Below are positions 17,308 through 26,122 of a stretch of DNA of 64,000 nucleotides, piece by piece. A model generated the notes under the pieces. It was not told the origin of the DNA. It saw only the letters and a program-made list of their open reading frames with translations, and did no database searches. Every line of letters starts with the position of its first letter. The stretch's first letter is position 1. This DNA is from Virgibacillus ndiopensis (GTDB lineage Bacteria > Bacillota > Bacilli > Bacillales > Amphibacillaceae). The stretch spans positions 806,001-870,000 of the forward strand of contig NZ_FZMZ01000004.1 of NCBI RefSeq assembly GCF_900187325.1. Direction: 5' to 3'. The position numbers and the translations under genes are program-made.

Positions 17308-18150
17308 TTATTTTCCGATGAATTGTTGAGTCCAGTGGTTACCTTCCGCAACATATCCTACCCCAATATGAGTGAACTCAGGATTTAAAATATTTGCACG
17401 GTGACCTTCACTGTTCATCCAAGCATTAACTACTTCTTCTGGTGTACGTTGTCCTTTTGCAATGTTTTCACCAGCAGTACGATAGTCAATACCGAATTGC
17501 TTCATCATGTCAAATGGAGAACCATAAGTTGGGCTATTGTGTGCAAAATAACCTTTTGCTTGCATATCACGTGATTTTTCACGTGCTACTTTACTTAGTT
17601 CTACATCAATTTGAAGTGGTTCTAAACCTTGTTTCTCTCTTTCATTGTTTGTCAATTCAACAACCTGTTGTTCGAATTGGCTTAATTGCTGTGATTGTTC
17701 TTGTGCTTGACTTTGCTGTTCTTGTTGCTCAGCCGGTTGTTGTGTTGATGCTTGTGATTTTTCAGGCTGTGCTTGCTGTTCTTGTTTTGGTTGTTCCTGT
17801 TTTGGTTGCTCTTGCTTCGGTTGTTCTTTTTTCGGTTCTTGTTTTGGTTGCTCTTGTTCTTTATTTTGTTCAGGTTTCTTTACTTCTTTTTGTTTCTTCT
17901 GATTGTCTTGTTTCTGATCAGCTTTGTTCCAATTCCAGTTAATTTGATAGTCTTTAAGGTATTTATTTAATAGATTATTTATTTTTTCCTCTGAAAGATT
18001 TTGGAAGTTTCCACCGTTTACGGAATATAGAACTTTATATAATTGAACTTGTGATTGATCAGCTTTTTCTGCTGCATTCACATTGGATAATGATCCGCCG
18101 AATAATAATGCTGTTGATAATGCTGTTACTACACTAATCTTTTTAAACAT
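17308..18150 (-). CDS. Secreted CAP-domain (SCP/PR1) protein, YkwD-like
   Basis: This 280-residue exported protein has three parts. First is a signal peptide (1-27, cleavage likely after VNAA). Next is a Gln/Lys/Glu/Pro-rich linker (about 85-160) with repeated PKQEQ units. Last is a CAP domain (about 163-280) showing LTNNEREKQGLEPL, YFAHNSP, AGENIAKG, WMNSEGHRANILNP and HIGVGYV. The putative active-site His and Glu of CAP proteins lie in FAHNS, AGENI and SEGHR. B. subtilis YkwD and the spore-coat SafA-associated proteins share this domain. Function is unclear and peptidoglycan association is plausible. The linker probably spans the wall. Confidence 0.88.
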   Translation of the reverse strand: MFKKISVVTALSTALLFGGSLSNVNAAEKADQSQVQLYKVLYSVNGGNFQNLSEEKINNLLNKYLKDYQINWNWNKADQKQDNQKKQKEVKKPEQNKEQEQPKQEPKKEQPKQEQPKQEQPKQEQQAQPEKSQASTQQPAEQQEQQSQAQEQSQQLSQFEQQVVELTNNEREKQGLEPLQIDVELSKVAREKSRDMQAKGYFAHNSPTYGSPFDMMKQFGIDYRTAGENIAKGQRTPEEVVNAWMNSEGHRANILNPEFTHIGVGYVAEGNHWTQQFIGK

Positions 18151-18627
18151 TTAACTTACACTCTCCTTTGGGTTTTTGTTGCTTGCAAAATTATCATAGC
18201 ACGGTTTTTTTGTAATAAATATGGCAGGATTTTCCGAACTAGTTAAATAGGCTTAAAATTTAATAGTTTTTAAGATTAAATCCTTATATTATAAAGAAAG
18301 ATCTAATTACCTGATATCTACTGAACAGGAAAATGTTCAATTTGGTGGAAAAATTTACAGCGAATTTACTATTGACATACTCTTGATTCCCCCTGTTATA
18401 TTACAAAGTCGGCCATTTTGTAAAGATATTGTTACTTGATTTTTGGTAGATTTATTGGTTTATTTTAAATGAAGGTTATATTCAAACCTCTATGTATCAA
18501 CATTTCCAGCGCCATCACTAGTTTGATTGTACCAATTTATGTAAAGTCATTACCTACCCCCAAAAATTGTGTTATGGTATAGAAATGCTATATATAGAAG
18601 AAAACTGTCATCACTGGAGGAGCTTAT
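18151..18627. other. 476-bp divergent intergenic region
   Basis: This region separates the CAP-domain gene from mreBH. It is AT-rich with no open frame. A possible SigA promoter (TTGACA at 18372 with TATATT at 18397, a long 19-nt spacer) faces mreBH. An ACCCCC hexamer at 18556-18561 matches the -35 consensus of SigI, which controls mreBH in B. subtilis, but the matching CGAA -10 is not present (AGAA at 18581). Confidence 0.35.
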
Positions 18628-19635
18628 ATGTTATCTAATGCAGAAATCGGTATCGATTTAGGTACTGCTAATATTCTTGTGTATTCAAAAACCAAAGGAA
18701 TTGTTTTAAACGAGCCATCTGTAGTGGCTATAGATATTAATACAAAAAACGTTGTCGCTGTTGGAGCAGAAGCAAAAGAAATGGTGGGTAAAACTCCACA
18801 AAACATTGTCCCTATTCGTCCATTAAAAGACGGCGTTATAGCTGATTATGATGTAACCGCACAAATGTTAAAGGAATTTTTGAAAAAGGTAAGTAAAAAA
18901 ATGGGGCTATCTATGCGCAAACCAACTGTTGTCGTATGTACCCCATCAGGAAGCACTACTGTTGAACGTCGTGCTATTCATAATGCTGTTTCAAGCTATG
19001 GTGCTAAGCACGTTCACCTAATTGAAGAACCCGTTGCTGCTGCAATTGGTGCTGACTTACCAGTTGACGAACCGATTGCCAATGTAATCGTTGATATTGG
19101 TGGAGGAACTTCTGAAGTAGGAATTATTTCGTTTGGTGGCGTTGTTTCATGTAATTCTGTCCGTATTGGCGGCGACAAACTTGATGAAGAAATCATTCAA
19201 CATATCCGTAAAAAGTATAATATTTTAATTGGAGAGCGTACTGCCGAAAATATTAAAATTGAAATTGGACATGCACATCCTGACCATAAGGAAGAAACAA
19301 TGGAAGTGCGAGGACGTGACATGGTAACTGGTTTACCAAAAACAATTAATGTATCCTCTACTGAAATTTACAACGCACTAAAAGAATCGCTTCAACAGAT
19401 TTTAGAAACAATCCGTGCAACTCTTGAAAACTGTCCACCGGAACTAAGTGGGGATATTGTTGATCGTGGTATTGTATTAACTGGCGGTGGAGCCTTATTA
19501 AATGGTATGAAAGATTGGCTTGCGCAGGAAATAATAGTTCCAGTTCATATCGCACCAAATCCGCTTGAATCTGTTGCAATCGGCACAGGTCGAGCATTGA
19601 AGATGATTTCAAAGTTACAAAAAGCAGCAAAATAA
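18628..19635 (+). CDS. mreBH: Actin-like cell-shape protein MreBH
   Basis: This 335-residue MreB-family ATPase has the phosphate-1 loop [13 protein letters not shown] (8-20), VVVCTPSG, the phosphate-2 region [19 protein letters not shown], and the adenosine loop [16 protein letters not shown]. It matches B. subtilis MreBH more than MreB or Mbl, for example in [13 protein letters not shown]-like and [14 protein letters not shown] segments. It also stands alone, away from mreCD and from spoIIID. It polymerises under the membrane and guides the elongation machinery and lytic enzymes. The ATG follows TGGAGGAG. A terminator ends the single-gene unit. Confidence 0.88.
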   Translation: MLSNAEIGIDLGTANILVYSKTKGIVLNEPSVVAIDINTKNVVAVGAEAKEMVGKTPQNIVPIRPLKDGVIADYDVTAQMLKEFLKKVSKKMGLSMRKPTVVVCTPSGSTTVERRAIHNAVSSYGAKHVHLIEEPVAAAIGADLPVDEPIANVIVDIGGGTSEVGIISFGGVVSCNSVRIGGDKLDEEIIQHIRKKYNILIGERTAENIKIEIGHAHPDHKEETMEVRGRDMVTGLPKTINVSSTEIYNALKESLQQILETIRATLENCPPELSGDIVDRGIVLTGGGALLNGMKDWLAQEIIVPVHIAPNPLESVAIGTGRALKMISKLQKAAK

Positions 19636-19645
19636 AAGTTTGATT

Positions 19646-19680
19646 AAGCCGTGCATCTGGTAAGGTGCACGGCTTTTTTG
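19646..19680 (+). terminator. Intrinsic terminator after mreBH
   Basis: AAGCCGTGCA and TGCACGGCTT form a 10-bp stem with a 10-nt loop, followed by TTTTT, 10 bp after the mreBH stop. Confidence 0.92.
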
Positions 19681-19839
19681 TGTTCGTTTTACTTCTACTT
19701 ATGTCGATCGGGATCGTAAACATCCTATAGAAATCCTGTTCAAATTCTCCTCATTTCTACAATTTCCATCCATTTTTATAACAAAATTAAAGGATTTATT
19801 CGTCAAAATATTGAATTTATACTATAAAGAGGTGATAAC

Positions 19840-20187
19840 ATGTATACAGTTATTTATCTATATAGGGTGAAAAAAATGCACACACAACAGTTCATTGATA
19901 TTAATGAAAAGGCCGGAGAAATCTATATAGCTCATGGCGCATTAGAGGATAACACCTATCGTGCTGATAAACTGGACGGTGAGCATGATTGTACAGGTTT
20001 ACTTGATATAATAGAAGTTGCTGAAAATGAAGACGTCTTTTTTGGTCAATCGGTATTCCGAAACAAATCACATTATGAAGAAGTTATGAAAAACGTTAAC
20101 AACGTTGAAAAAATTGACCAGTTGTTCAAAGAGATGACAAATATTATTGACCTATCAAAAGTGATTTCTGCAACATTTACTACATAA
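19840..20187 (+). CDS. DUF1428-like small protein
   Basis: This 115-residue cytosolic protein resembles the YbaA/DUF1428 dimeric alpha-beta barrel group. An N-terminal strand-helix (TVIYLYRVKKMHTQQFIDI) is followed by a GAL motif and a central VFFGQSVFRNKSHYEEVM segment. AGAGGTGAT precedes the ATG. The function of the family is unknown. It appears to be monocistronic. Confidence 0.65.
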   Translation: MYTVIYLYRVKKMHTQQFIDINEKAGEIYIAHGALEDNTYRADKLDGEHDCTGLLDIIEVAENEDVFFGQSVFRNKSHYEEVMKNVNNVEKIDQLFKEMTNIIDLSKVISATFTT

Positions 20188-20498
20188 AGTGTGGGTCTTA
20201 CTGCTATTTATATGTGTTAATTTTAACAAAAACATTTACAAATTATTCTGAATAAACTAGAATAGAAATATAAAATCATGTTAGAAACGTCTCCGCGTTC
20301 AATACACATGATCAATTCGGAAGCTGGACGTGGTTGTTGCTATCGTCCTTTAAACCTACAAAATGTACACTGCCTAATCTGTTTACAGTCCTATTCCAGT
20401 TCTGTTCCAACAGGTAAAAGCCAGTTCATACTGACTAGCAGCACGACTGTGGTCATTTTGAACTGGCCTTTTTAATTCACACAGAAAGGAGTGATGTA
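20188..20498 (+). promoter_or_regulatory. Structured leader upstream of CoA-transferase operon
   Basis: This 311-bp region contains a possible promoter near 20237-20270, then about 150 nt with several short complementary segments, and ends with an intrinsic terminator 23 bp before the next ribosome binding site. The left arm of that terminator (CCAGTTC at 20421) also occurs at 20394-20400, so two alternative pairings with the right arm are possible. No known riboswitch class was recognised. It may be an attenuator, or merely the terminator of the preceding gene. Confidence 0.4.
20416..20473 (+). terminator. Intrinsic terminator in the leader of the CoA-transferase operon
   Basis: GCCAGTTCA (20420-20428) pairs with TGAACTGGC (20459-20467), followed by CTTTTT. 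An inner TGAC/GTCA stem shortens the large loop. Confidence 0.75.
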
Positions 20499-21659
20499 AT
20501 GTCTGGGGCACTCGAAAATATTAAAGTTCTTGATCTATCCCGTGTTTTAGCAGGGCCATATTGCACCATGATACTTGGCGATCTTGGCGCAGAAGTTATC
20601 AAAGTGGAAGCACCTGGAGGAAGTGATGAAACTCGTAAATGGGGTCCCCCCTTCCAAAATGGTGTGAGCGCCTATTATTTATGTGCAAACCGTAACAAAA
20701 AAAGTATTACAGTCGACCTTAAATCAGAAGAAGGTATTCAAGTAATTAAAGCGCTTGTAAATGAAAGCGATGTCATCATTCATAACTTTAAATCCCGTAC
20801 GATGGAGCGATTTGGCTTAGATTACGAAACACTAATCAAAATTAATCCTGAACTTGTCTATTGTTCCATTACTGGTTTCGGTGAAACGGGTCCATTTAAA
20901 GACTTGCCTGGTTATGATTTTATTATACAGGCGATGAGTGGATTAATGAGTATTACTGGTGATGATGTTTCGGGTCCGCAAAAGCTTGGTGTTGCGATTA
21001 CTGATATTTTAACAGGGTTGTATGCATGTATTGGCATTCAAGGAGCTTTGTTGGAGCGAACAAAATCAGGCAAGGGGCAAAAATTAGATATCTCTCTTTA
21101 CGATTCAGCAGTCAGTGCATTAGTAAATATCGGAAGTAATTATTTAATGTCAGGGAAAATTCCAACAGCACTTGGCAATCATCATGCAAATATTGTTCCG
21201 TACCAAACGTTTCAAACAATGGATGGTGAAATGGTAATCGCAGTGGGAAACGATAACCAGTTTAAATCGTTATGCAATATATTAAAAAAGCCTGAATTTA
21301 CTAATGATGAGCGATTTCTAACAAACCCTAGTCGTGTAAAATACCGCGATGAATTAGTTCCATTACTACAAGAAGTATTATTGACAAAGCCAACTACGTA
21401 TTGGCAGGAAGCATGTCAACAGAACAATATACCATGTGGCCCAATCCAAAACATTCAAGAAGTTGCAAATGACCCGCAATTACAGGCGCGAAATATGTTT
21501 ATTGATTACGATCATCCAACAGCAGGTCCAATAAAAATGATTGGAAGTCCGTTAAAGTTTTCACGGACACCTGTTGATGTCAAACAACATCCACCAGATG
21601 TTGGAGAACATACGAATAAAATTTTAGCAAAGTTAGGATTTACAAACACAACAAATTAA
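20499..21659 (+). CDS. Class III (CaiB/BaiF) CoA-transferase, likely glutarate CoA-transferase
   Basis: This 386-residue family III CoA-transferase has the catalytic aspartate at D169 in KLGVAITDILTGLYA, the same position as in formyl-CoA transferase. The N-terminal VLDLSRVLAGPYCTMILGDLGAEVIKVE and the GYDFIIQAMSGLMSITG segment are typical. The family moves CoA between carboxylic acids without ATP. The next gene is an acyl-CoA dehydrogenase with glutaryl-CoA features and the third a semialdehyde dehydrogenase. I therefore infer that it activates glutarate, as the SugCT enzyme does. Crotonobetaine or another dicarboxylate cannot be excluded. AAAGGAGTGATG precedes the ATG. The stop is 18 bp from the next start. 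Confidence 0.8.
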   Translation: MSGALENIKVLDLSRVLAGPYCTMILGDLGAEVIKVEAPGGSDETRKWGPPFQNGVSAYYLCANRNKKSITVDLKSEEGIQVIKALVNESDVIIHNFKSRTMERFGLDYETLIKINPELVYCSITGFGETGPFKDLPGYDFIIQAMSGLMSITGDDVSGPQKLGVAITDILTGLYACIGIQGALLERTKSGKGQKLDISLYDSAVSALVNIGSNYLMSGKIPTALGNHHANIVPYQTFQTMDGEMVIAVGNDNQFKSLCNILKKPEFTNDERFLTNPSRVKYRDELVPLLQEVLLTKPTTYWQEACQQNNIPCGPIQNIQEVANDPQLQARNMFIDYDHPTAGPIKMIGSPLKFSRTPVDVKQHPPDVGEHTNKILAKLGFTNTTN

Positions 21660-21677
21660 TTTAGGGAGATGAGCCTT

Positions 21678-22880
21678 ATGAACTTTGAACACTCAGAAGA
21701 ACAAACAATGTTACGAAATACGGTGCGAAACTTTGTCGATAAGGAAATTATGCCTTACATTGCAGACTGGGATCGTGAAGGGATTTTTGACACATCAATC
21801 ATGAAGAAATTAGCCGATCTTGGATTAATGGGGGTCTGTATTCCTGAAGAATATGGCGGAAGTGGTATGGATTATAATGCATTAGCTATAGTATGTGAAG
21901 AACTTGAACGAGGTGACACAGCTTTTCGGACTGCAGTTTCAGTTCATACCGGATTAAACAGCATGTCCATCCTGCAATGGGGTACGGAAGAGCAAAAACA
22001 AAAGTATTTAGTACCACAAGCAAAAGGGGAAAAAGTCGGCGCATTTGGTCTAACTGAACCAGCTGCTGGATCGGATGTAGCATCACTGCAAACATCAGCT
22101 GTTAAGGAAGGTGATCATTACATTTTAAATGGGCAAAAAACCTGGATATCCTTATGTGATACGGCAGATCACTTTTTAGTTTTTGCTTATACAGACAAAG
22201 CAAAAAAACATCACGGTATTTCTGCTTTCATAGTAGAAAGAACATGGGAAGGTTTTTCATCAAAAGCCACGAAAGGTAAATTGGGAATTCGTGCTGGTAA
22301 TACTGGTGAGTTATTTTTTGATAATGTAAAAGTTCCAGAAGAAAACTTACTAGGAGAAGAAGGTGAAGGTTTTAAAATTGCTATGGCATCGTTAGACAAC
22401 GGTCGTTTCACTGTTGCCGCTGGGGCATGTGGGCAGATAATGGCTTGTTTAGAAGCAAGTGTAAACTATTGCCATGAGCGAGAAACTTTTGGAAAAGAAA
22501 TCGGCCGTCATCAGCTTGTACAGCAAATGATTGCAAAAATGGAAGCAGGCCTACAAATGAGTCGCCTCCTCGTTTACCGTGCAGGCGAGCTAAAAAATCA
22601 AGGTAAGCGAAACACCCGTGAAACATCTCTAGCAAAATGGCAAGCTTGTGATTTTGCCAATCAAGCTGCGGATGATGCTGTTCAGGTCCATGGTGCATAC
22701 GGATATTCTGATGAATATCCAGTTGAGCGCTATTTACGTAATTCAAAAGCACCTGTTATTTATGAAGGAACACGCGAAATTCATACAATTATGCAAGCAG
22801 AATATGTTTTAGGCTACCGAGTGGATAAGCCACTTAATAAAATGCTCCCAGCATGGGAAAACGAATTAGTTTCTAAGTAA
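21678..22880 (+). CDS. Acyl-CoA dehydrogenase, glutaryl-CoA dehydrogenase-like
   Basis: This 400-residue FAD-dependent acyl-CoA dehydrogenase has the FAD/substrate segments AFGLTEPAAGSDVASL and ILNGQKTWIS. The catalytic base is E363 in VIYEGTREIHTIM. Residues R84 and S88 in ERGDTAFRTAVSVHTGL align with Arg94 and Ser98 of human glutaryl-CoA dehydrogenase, which bind the distal carboxylate. This favours a dicarboxyl-CoA substrate and conversion of glutaryl-CoA to crotonyl-CoA and CO2. The start at 21678 has GGGAG 9 nt upstream; the ATG at 21669 abuts that site. It sits in an operon with the CoA-transferase. Confidence 0.82.
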   Translation: MNFEHSEEQTMLRNTVRNFVDKEIMPYIADWDREGIFDTSIMKKLADLGLMGVCIPEEYGGSGMDYNALAIVCEELERGDTAFRTAVSVHTGLNSMSILQWGTEEQKQKYLVPQAKGEKVGAFGLTEPAAGSDVASLQTSAVKEGDHYILNGQKTWISLCDTADHFLVFAYTDKAKKHHGISAFIVERTWEGFSSKATKGKLGIRAGNTGELFFDNVKVPEENLLGEEGEGFKIAMASLDNGRFTVAAGACGQIMACLEASVNYCHERETFGKEIGRHQLVQQMIAKMEAGLQMSRLLVYRAGELKNQGKRNTRETSLAKWQACDFANQAADDAVQVHGAYGYSDEYPVERYLRNSKAPVIYEGTREIHTIMQAEYVLGYRVDKPLNKMLPAWENELVSK

Positions 22881-23437
22881 TTAGCTGTTTCATAAGGATT
22901 GTTGTTTTTACACATAAAACATAAAATACGACGTAAACACCAAGCTGAGGAGACAGAAAAATTTTACTTTCATACTAGAGACATCCTGGGGAGATGATGC
23001 TCGGTAGGAGAGCAGGAATATCAGCAGGGAGCGAGGATATCGGCAGGAGAGCAGGAACATCGGCTGGAGAGCAAGAATATCGGCTGGAGAGCAGGAACAT
23101 CGGCTGGAGAGTAAGAATATCGGCAGGAGAGCAGGAACATCGGCTGGAGAGCAAGAATATCGGCTGGAGAGCAGGAACATCGGCTGGAGAGCGTGAATAT
23201 CGGCAGGAGAGCAGGAACATCGGCTGGAGAGCAGGAACATCGGCTGGAGAGCAGGAACATCGGCAGGAGAGCGTGAATATCGGCAGGAGAGCAGGAACAT
23301 CGACAGGAGAGCAGGAACATCGGCTGGAGAGTAAGAATATCGGCAGGAGAGCAGGAATATCAGCAGGAGAGCAAGGAATTTAGATAGGCAGCACTCTGTT
23401 TTTATGAAGGTACGACTACTTTTAAGGAGGTTTTATA
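22881..23437. other. 557-bp gap within the CoA-transferase/dehydrogenase gene set
   Basis: The gap is filled mainly by the 20-bp minisatellite (23002-23376). The remainder is AT-rich with no gene. A strong AAGGAGG ribosome binding site for the next gene lies at its right end. Confidence 0.75.
23002..23376 (+). repeat. 20-bp minisatellite, about 19 units
   Basis: Tandem units follow the consensus CGGCTGGAGAGCAGGAACAT with variants at a few positions (CGGCAGGAGA, GCAAGAATAT, GCGTGAATAT). Because 20 is not a multiple of three, open frames on both strands arise with a 20-codon period; these are artefacts. The array separates the glutaryl-CoA dehydrogenase-like gene from the aldehyde dehydrogenase gene. 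Confidence 0.95.
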
Positions 23438-24880
23438 ATGATCGAAACACTAGTTAAAAGTATTTTTATTGATGGGAAATGGCATACCGCAGAATCAGAC
23501 AAAACAGAGGCAGTTTATAATCCTGCCACACTTGAAGCCATTGCAGAAGTTGCCTATGGTGGGGAAGAAGAAACGAATAAAGCCATTCAATCAGCACACA
23601 ATGCTTTTTACACATGGAGTGAAATGACCGGACGTGAACGGTCCAAAATTTTGTATAAGGCCCACGAGCTAATGTTAGAAGAAACAGATCGTCTTGCGGA
23701 AATTTTAACGACTGAACAAGGAAAACCATTAAACGAAGCGACTGGTGAAATTAAAGGGGCTGCCAACTTTCTATTGTGGTATGCAGAAGAAGCGAGCAGA
23801 AGTTATGGTGAATGGCTCCCATCTTCTATAAAATCAAAGCGAATGCTAGTCATTCCACAGCCGATAGGTGTAGTAGGGGCTATTACACCATGGAACTTCC
23901 CAGCGTCCATGATTACCCGAAAAATCGCACCTGCCCTAGCAGCAGGATGCACAGTTGTTCTGAAACCAGCACCTGAAACACCACTATCCGCAATTGAAAT
24001 TGTTAAAATACTGGAACGAGCCGGATTGCCAAACGGTGTTGTAAATTTGGTAACTGGAAATGCTGAAGCAATTGGCAGTACATTGTTAACGAGCAAAGAT
24101 GTTCGTCTAATTACGTTTACAGGATCAACTAAAGTGGGAAAATATTTGATGCGAGAAAGTGCAGATCATGTGAAGAAATTGTCACTCGAGCTTGGTGGTC
24201 ACGCACCAATCGTTGTTTTTGACGATGCAGACATGGAAAAAGCGACTACATTGGCATTAGCAAGTAAATTTAGAAATAACGGGCAGACTTGTATTTGTGC
24301 AAATAGATTATATGTCCATGAATCTGTTCAGGAGAGATTCACCAAATTACTTACAGAAAAAGTTCAAGAGCTTCATGTAGGCTATGGTCTTGATGAAGGT
24401 ACAGATCTTGGCCCACTAATCAATCAACAAGCTTCCCAAAAAGTACAGGCACATCTTGATGATGCTGTAGAAAAAGGTGCCCAAATTGTATGTGGTGGGA
24501 AACGTTGGAATGGTGATTTAAATGGCTACTTTTTTCACCCTACCATTTTATCTAAAATTACGGATGACATGCTTGTAATGAATGAAGAGACGTTTGGGCC
24601 AATTATTCCAATCCAGCCATTTTCTGATGAAGAATCAGTTATTAACAAAGCTAATGATACGGATTATGGATTGGCCGCTTACATTTTTACTGAAAACACA
24701 AGCCGGGCAATTCGCGTCTCTGAGAAATTAGAATATGGAATTGTTGGAGTAAATGATGTTTTCCCAGCTGTTGCAGAAGCACCATTTGGTGGGATTAAGC
24801 AATCTGGAATTGGAAAAGAAGGCGGACATCATGGCATGCATGAATTTTTAGAAATGAAGTTTGTATCGATGGGAATTTAA
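23438..24880 (+). CDS. Aldehyde dehydrogenase, likely glutarate/succinate semialdehyde dehydrogenase
   Basis: This 480-residue NAD(P)-dependent aldehyde dehydrogenase is of the GabD/DavD type. It shows the cofactor segment ITPWNFPASMITRKIAPALAAG and FTGSTKVGK. The catalytic Glu lies in LSLELGGHAP, and the nucleophile C285 in FRNNGQTCICANR, a succinate/glutarate semialdehyde dehydrogenase-type motif. The C-terminal GGIKQSGIGKEGGHHGM also fits. In this cluster it would oxidise glutarate semialdehyde to glutarate, which the CoA-transferase then activates. Succinate semialdehyde is an alternative substrate. It is preceded by AAGGAGG and followed by a terminator shared with the converging operon. 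Confidence 0.85.
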   Translation: MIETLVKSIFIDGKWHTAESDKTEAVYNPATLEAIAEVAYGGEEETNKAIQSAHNAFYTWSEMTGRERSKILYKAHELMLEETDRLAEILTTEQGKPLNEATGEIKGAANFLLWYAEEASRSYGEWLPSSIKSKRMLVIPQPIGVVGAITPWNFPASMITRKIAPALAAGCTVVLKPAPETPLSAIEIVKILERAGLPNGVVNLVTGNAEAIGSTLLTSKDVRLITFTGSTKVGKYLMRESADHVKKLSLELGGHAPIVVFDDADMEKATTLALASKFRNNGQTCICANRLYVHESVQERFTKLLTEKVQELHVGYGLDEGTDLGPLINQQASQKVQAHLDDAVEKGAQIVCGGKRWNGDLNGYFFHPTILSKITDDMLVMNEETFGPIIPIQPFSDEESVINKANDTDYGLAAYIFTENTSRAIRVSEKLEYGIVGVNDVFPAVAEAPFGGIKQSGIGKEGGHHGMHEFLEMKFVSMGI

Positions 24881-24911
24881 AGTAAATAGGGGATTCCCAT
24901 CTATCAGTACT

Positions 24912-24951
24912 ACACCCCAAAAGCAGCGTAAACATCTAACTTTTGGGGTGT
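24912..24951. terminator. Bidirectional terminator between converging operons
   Basis: ACACCCCAAAAG pairs with CTTTTGGGGTGT around a 16-nt loop. The DUF3870 stop codon lies inside the hairpin. Confidence 0.8.
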
Positions 24952-25265
24952 TTATTTATACTACTATACTGTTCATATTGTTTAAACAAATCTTTTAGAG
25001 CTGATTCGAGAGCATTTCCTGCCTTGCCCAAATAATGGTCCTTCACTTCTTGGACTGGTTTTTCAATACCTTCTTGCAGACTGTAGCCACGGAGTAGTTG
25101 CTGAACATATTCTCGTCCATGAACGGTTGCTAATGTGCAACTTGCTGTTACGATTACGCCATACTTTTTATCAATTTCTGCTGTTATAGTTAATGTATCA
25201 TAAATACTTTTTGCAGCCATTCCTGATGGTAATCTAGCGTGTCCCGCTATAAAAACCGTATTCAT
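24936..25265 (-). CDS. DUF3870 domain protein
   Basis: This 109-residue protein matches the DUF3870 pattern: TVFIAGHARLPSGMAAKSIYDTL, ASCTLATVHGREYVQQLLRGY, and KPVQEVKDHYLGKAGNAL. The family is uncharacterised and usually sits in catabolic gene clusters. It may be a small sensor or enzyme accessory. Here it ends the leftward lysine gene set, 22 bp after the IclR gene, so it is probably co-transcribed with it. The conserved Cys in SCTLAT and His in GHARLP could bind a ligand, but this is only a visual guess. Confidence 0.75.
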   Translation of the reverse strand: MNTVFIAGHARLPSGMAAKSIYDTLTITAEIDKKYGVIVTASCTLATVHGREYVQQLLRGYSLQEGIEKPVQEVKDHYLGKAGNALESALKDLFKQYEQYSSINKHPKS

Positions 25266-25287
25266 TCCGTTGTCCCCCCATATCAGC

Positions 25288-26058
25288 TTAAAAATCAGTA
25301 CCTCGATATCCCAATTTTTTTGAGATTACATGTGCAGTTTTTTTTGTTTCTGTTTTAATTAAAAGTAGATTGTCACCCTCAAAATGACTTGACAACCCAC
25401 TAACCGTTAATGCAGCGATTACTTGATTTTGGTGATCATAAATTGGATATGAGATTCCTGTAGTATCTGCATCCTGTTCACCTATGCTATAAGCATATCC
25501 TTCTTGGCGAATTTTTGCTAGTTCTTTCATTAAACTCTTTTTGTCTATTGGTCTATGGTCACCTAGAAAATACAGTTCCCCATCGCCTATAATTTCCTCC
25601 TGCTTTTCTTTGGACATAAAAGCAAGTAACATCTTTGGACCTGATCCAATATACAGCGGAGAATTCTTTCCAATTCTAGTATATAAGCGCAGTGCCCTGC
25701 TGCTTTCAACTTTCTCGATATATGTGGCCTCATCCTGGTTTACAATAACCAAGTGGATCACTTCATTAATTTCATGCGCTAAATCCTCCATAAAAGGCAA
25801 AGCAATTCCTCTTAACTCTAATTGATCTGATACAATTTGCCCCAACTCCAGTAGTTTTAAACCAAGGCGATAACGGCTATCATGCTTGGTCTCTTTCGTT
25901 TTGTTTAAAAAGGCGGATGATTCCAAAGCAGATAAAAGCCTGTATGCAGTAGGTTTAGGCAGATTAGCTTTTTGGGCAATCTCTTTTAACGTTAATTCCG
26001 GGGTATCCTCTGTAAATAAATCTAGTAATTTTAGTGCTTTCATTACACTTTGGTTCAT
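25288..26058 (-). CDS. IclR family transcriptional regulator
   Basis: This 256-residue regulator has an N-terminal winged helix (residues 1-65; LTLKEIAQKANLPKPTAYRLLSALES) and a C-terminal effector-binding IclR domain (about 75-250, with AYSIGEQDADTTGISYPIYDHQN and ALTVSG). IclR proteins sense small catabolic acids and control the genes next to them. It lies directly after lysine 6-dehydrogenase, separated by a weak terminator-like hairpin, and probably controls both converging gene sets. The effector is unknown, and a pathway intermediate such as 2-oxoadipate or glutarate is an inference. Confidence 0.85.
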   Translation of the reverse strand: MNQSVMKALKLLDLFTEDTPELTLKEIAQKANLPKPTAYRLLSALESSAFLNKTKETKHDSRYRLGLKLLELGQIVSDQLELRGIALPFMEDLAHEINEVIHLVIVNQDEATYIEKVESSRALRLYTRIGKNSPLYIGSGPKMLLAFMSKEKQEEIIGDGELYFLGDHRPIDKKSLMKELAKIRQEGYAYSIGEQDADTTGISYPIYDHQNQVIAALTVSGLSSHFEGDNLLLIKTETKKTAHVISKKLGYRGTDF

Positions 26059-26086
26059 GATTGTGATATCTCCTTAATTTTAAAAA

Positions 26087-26120
26087 AGCCCCCCCCCTAC
26101 TTCACCGTAGAGGGATGGCT
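26087..26120 (-). terminator. Imperfect terminator between lysine 6-dehydrogenase and iclR genes
   Basis: On the minus strand AGCCATCCCTCTAC pairs with GTAGGGGGGGGGCT (two mismatches) around 6 nt, followed by TTTTTT. The run of nine C on the plus strand may be length-variable. It lies 3 bp past the dehydrogenase stop and may lower iclR transcription. Confidence 0.65.
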
Positions 26121-26122
26121 AA

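Noticed and set aside
20278-20475. 65-codon frame on the plus strand before the CoA-transferase
   Set aside because: No ribosome binding site, and it runs through the terminator hairpin to end in its T-tract. Better explained as a structured leader.
23002-23376. CRISPR array
   Set aside because: The units are contiguous with no unique spacers and no cas genes are in the window, so it is a plain tandem repeat.
22994-23383. Open frames of 80-130 codons on both strands across the minisatellite
   Set aside because: They arise because a 20-bp period without stops stays open in several frames. There is no ribosome binding site and the translations are pure 20-residue repeats.
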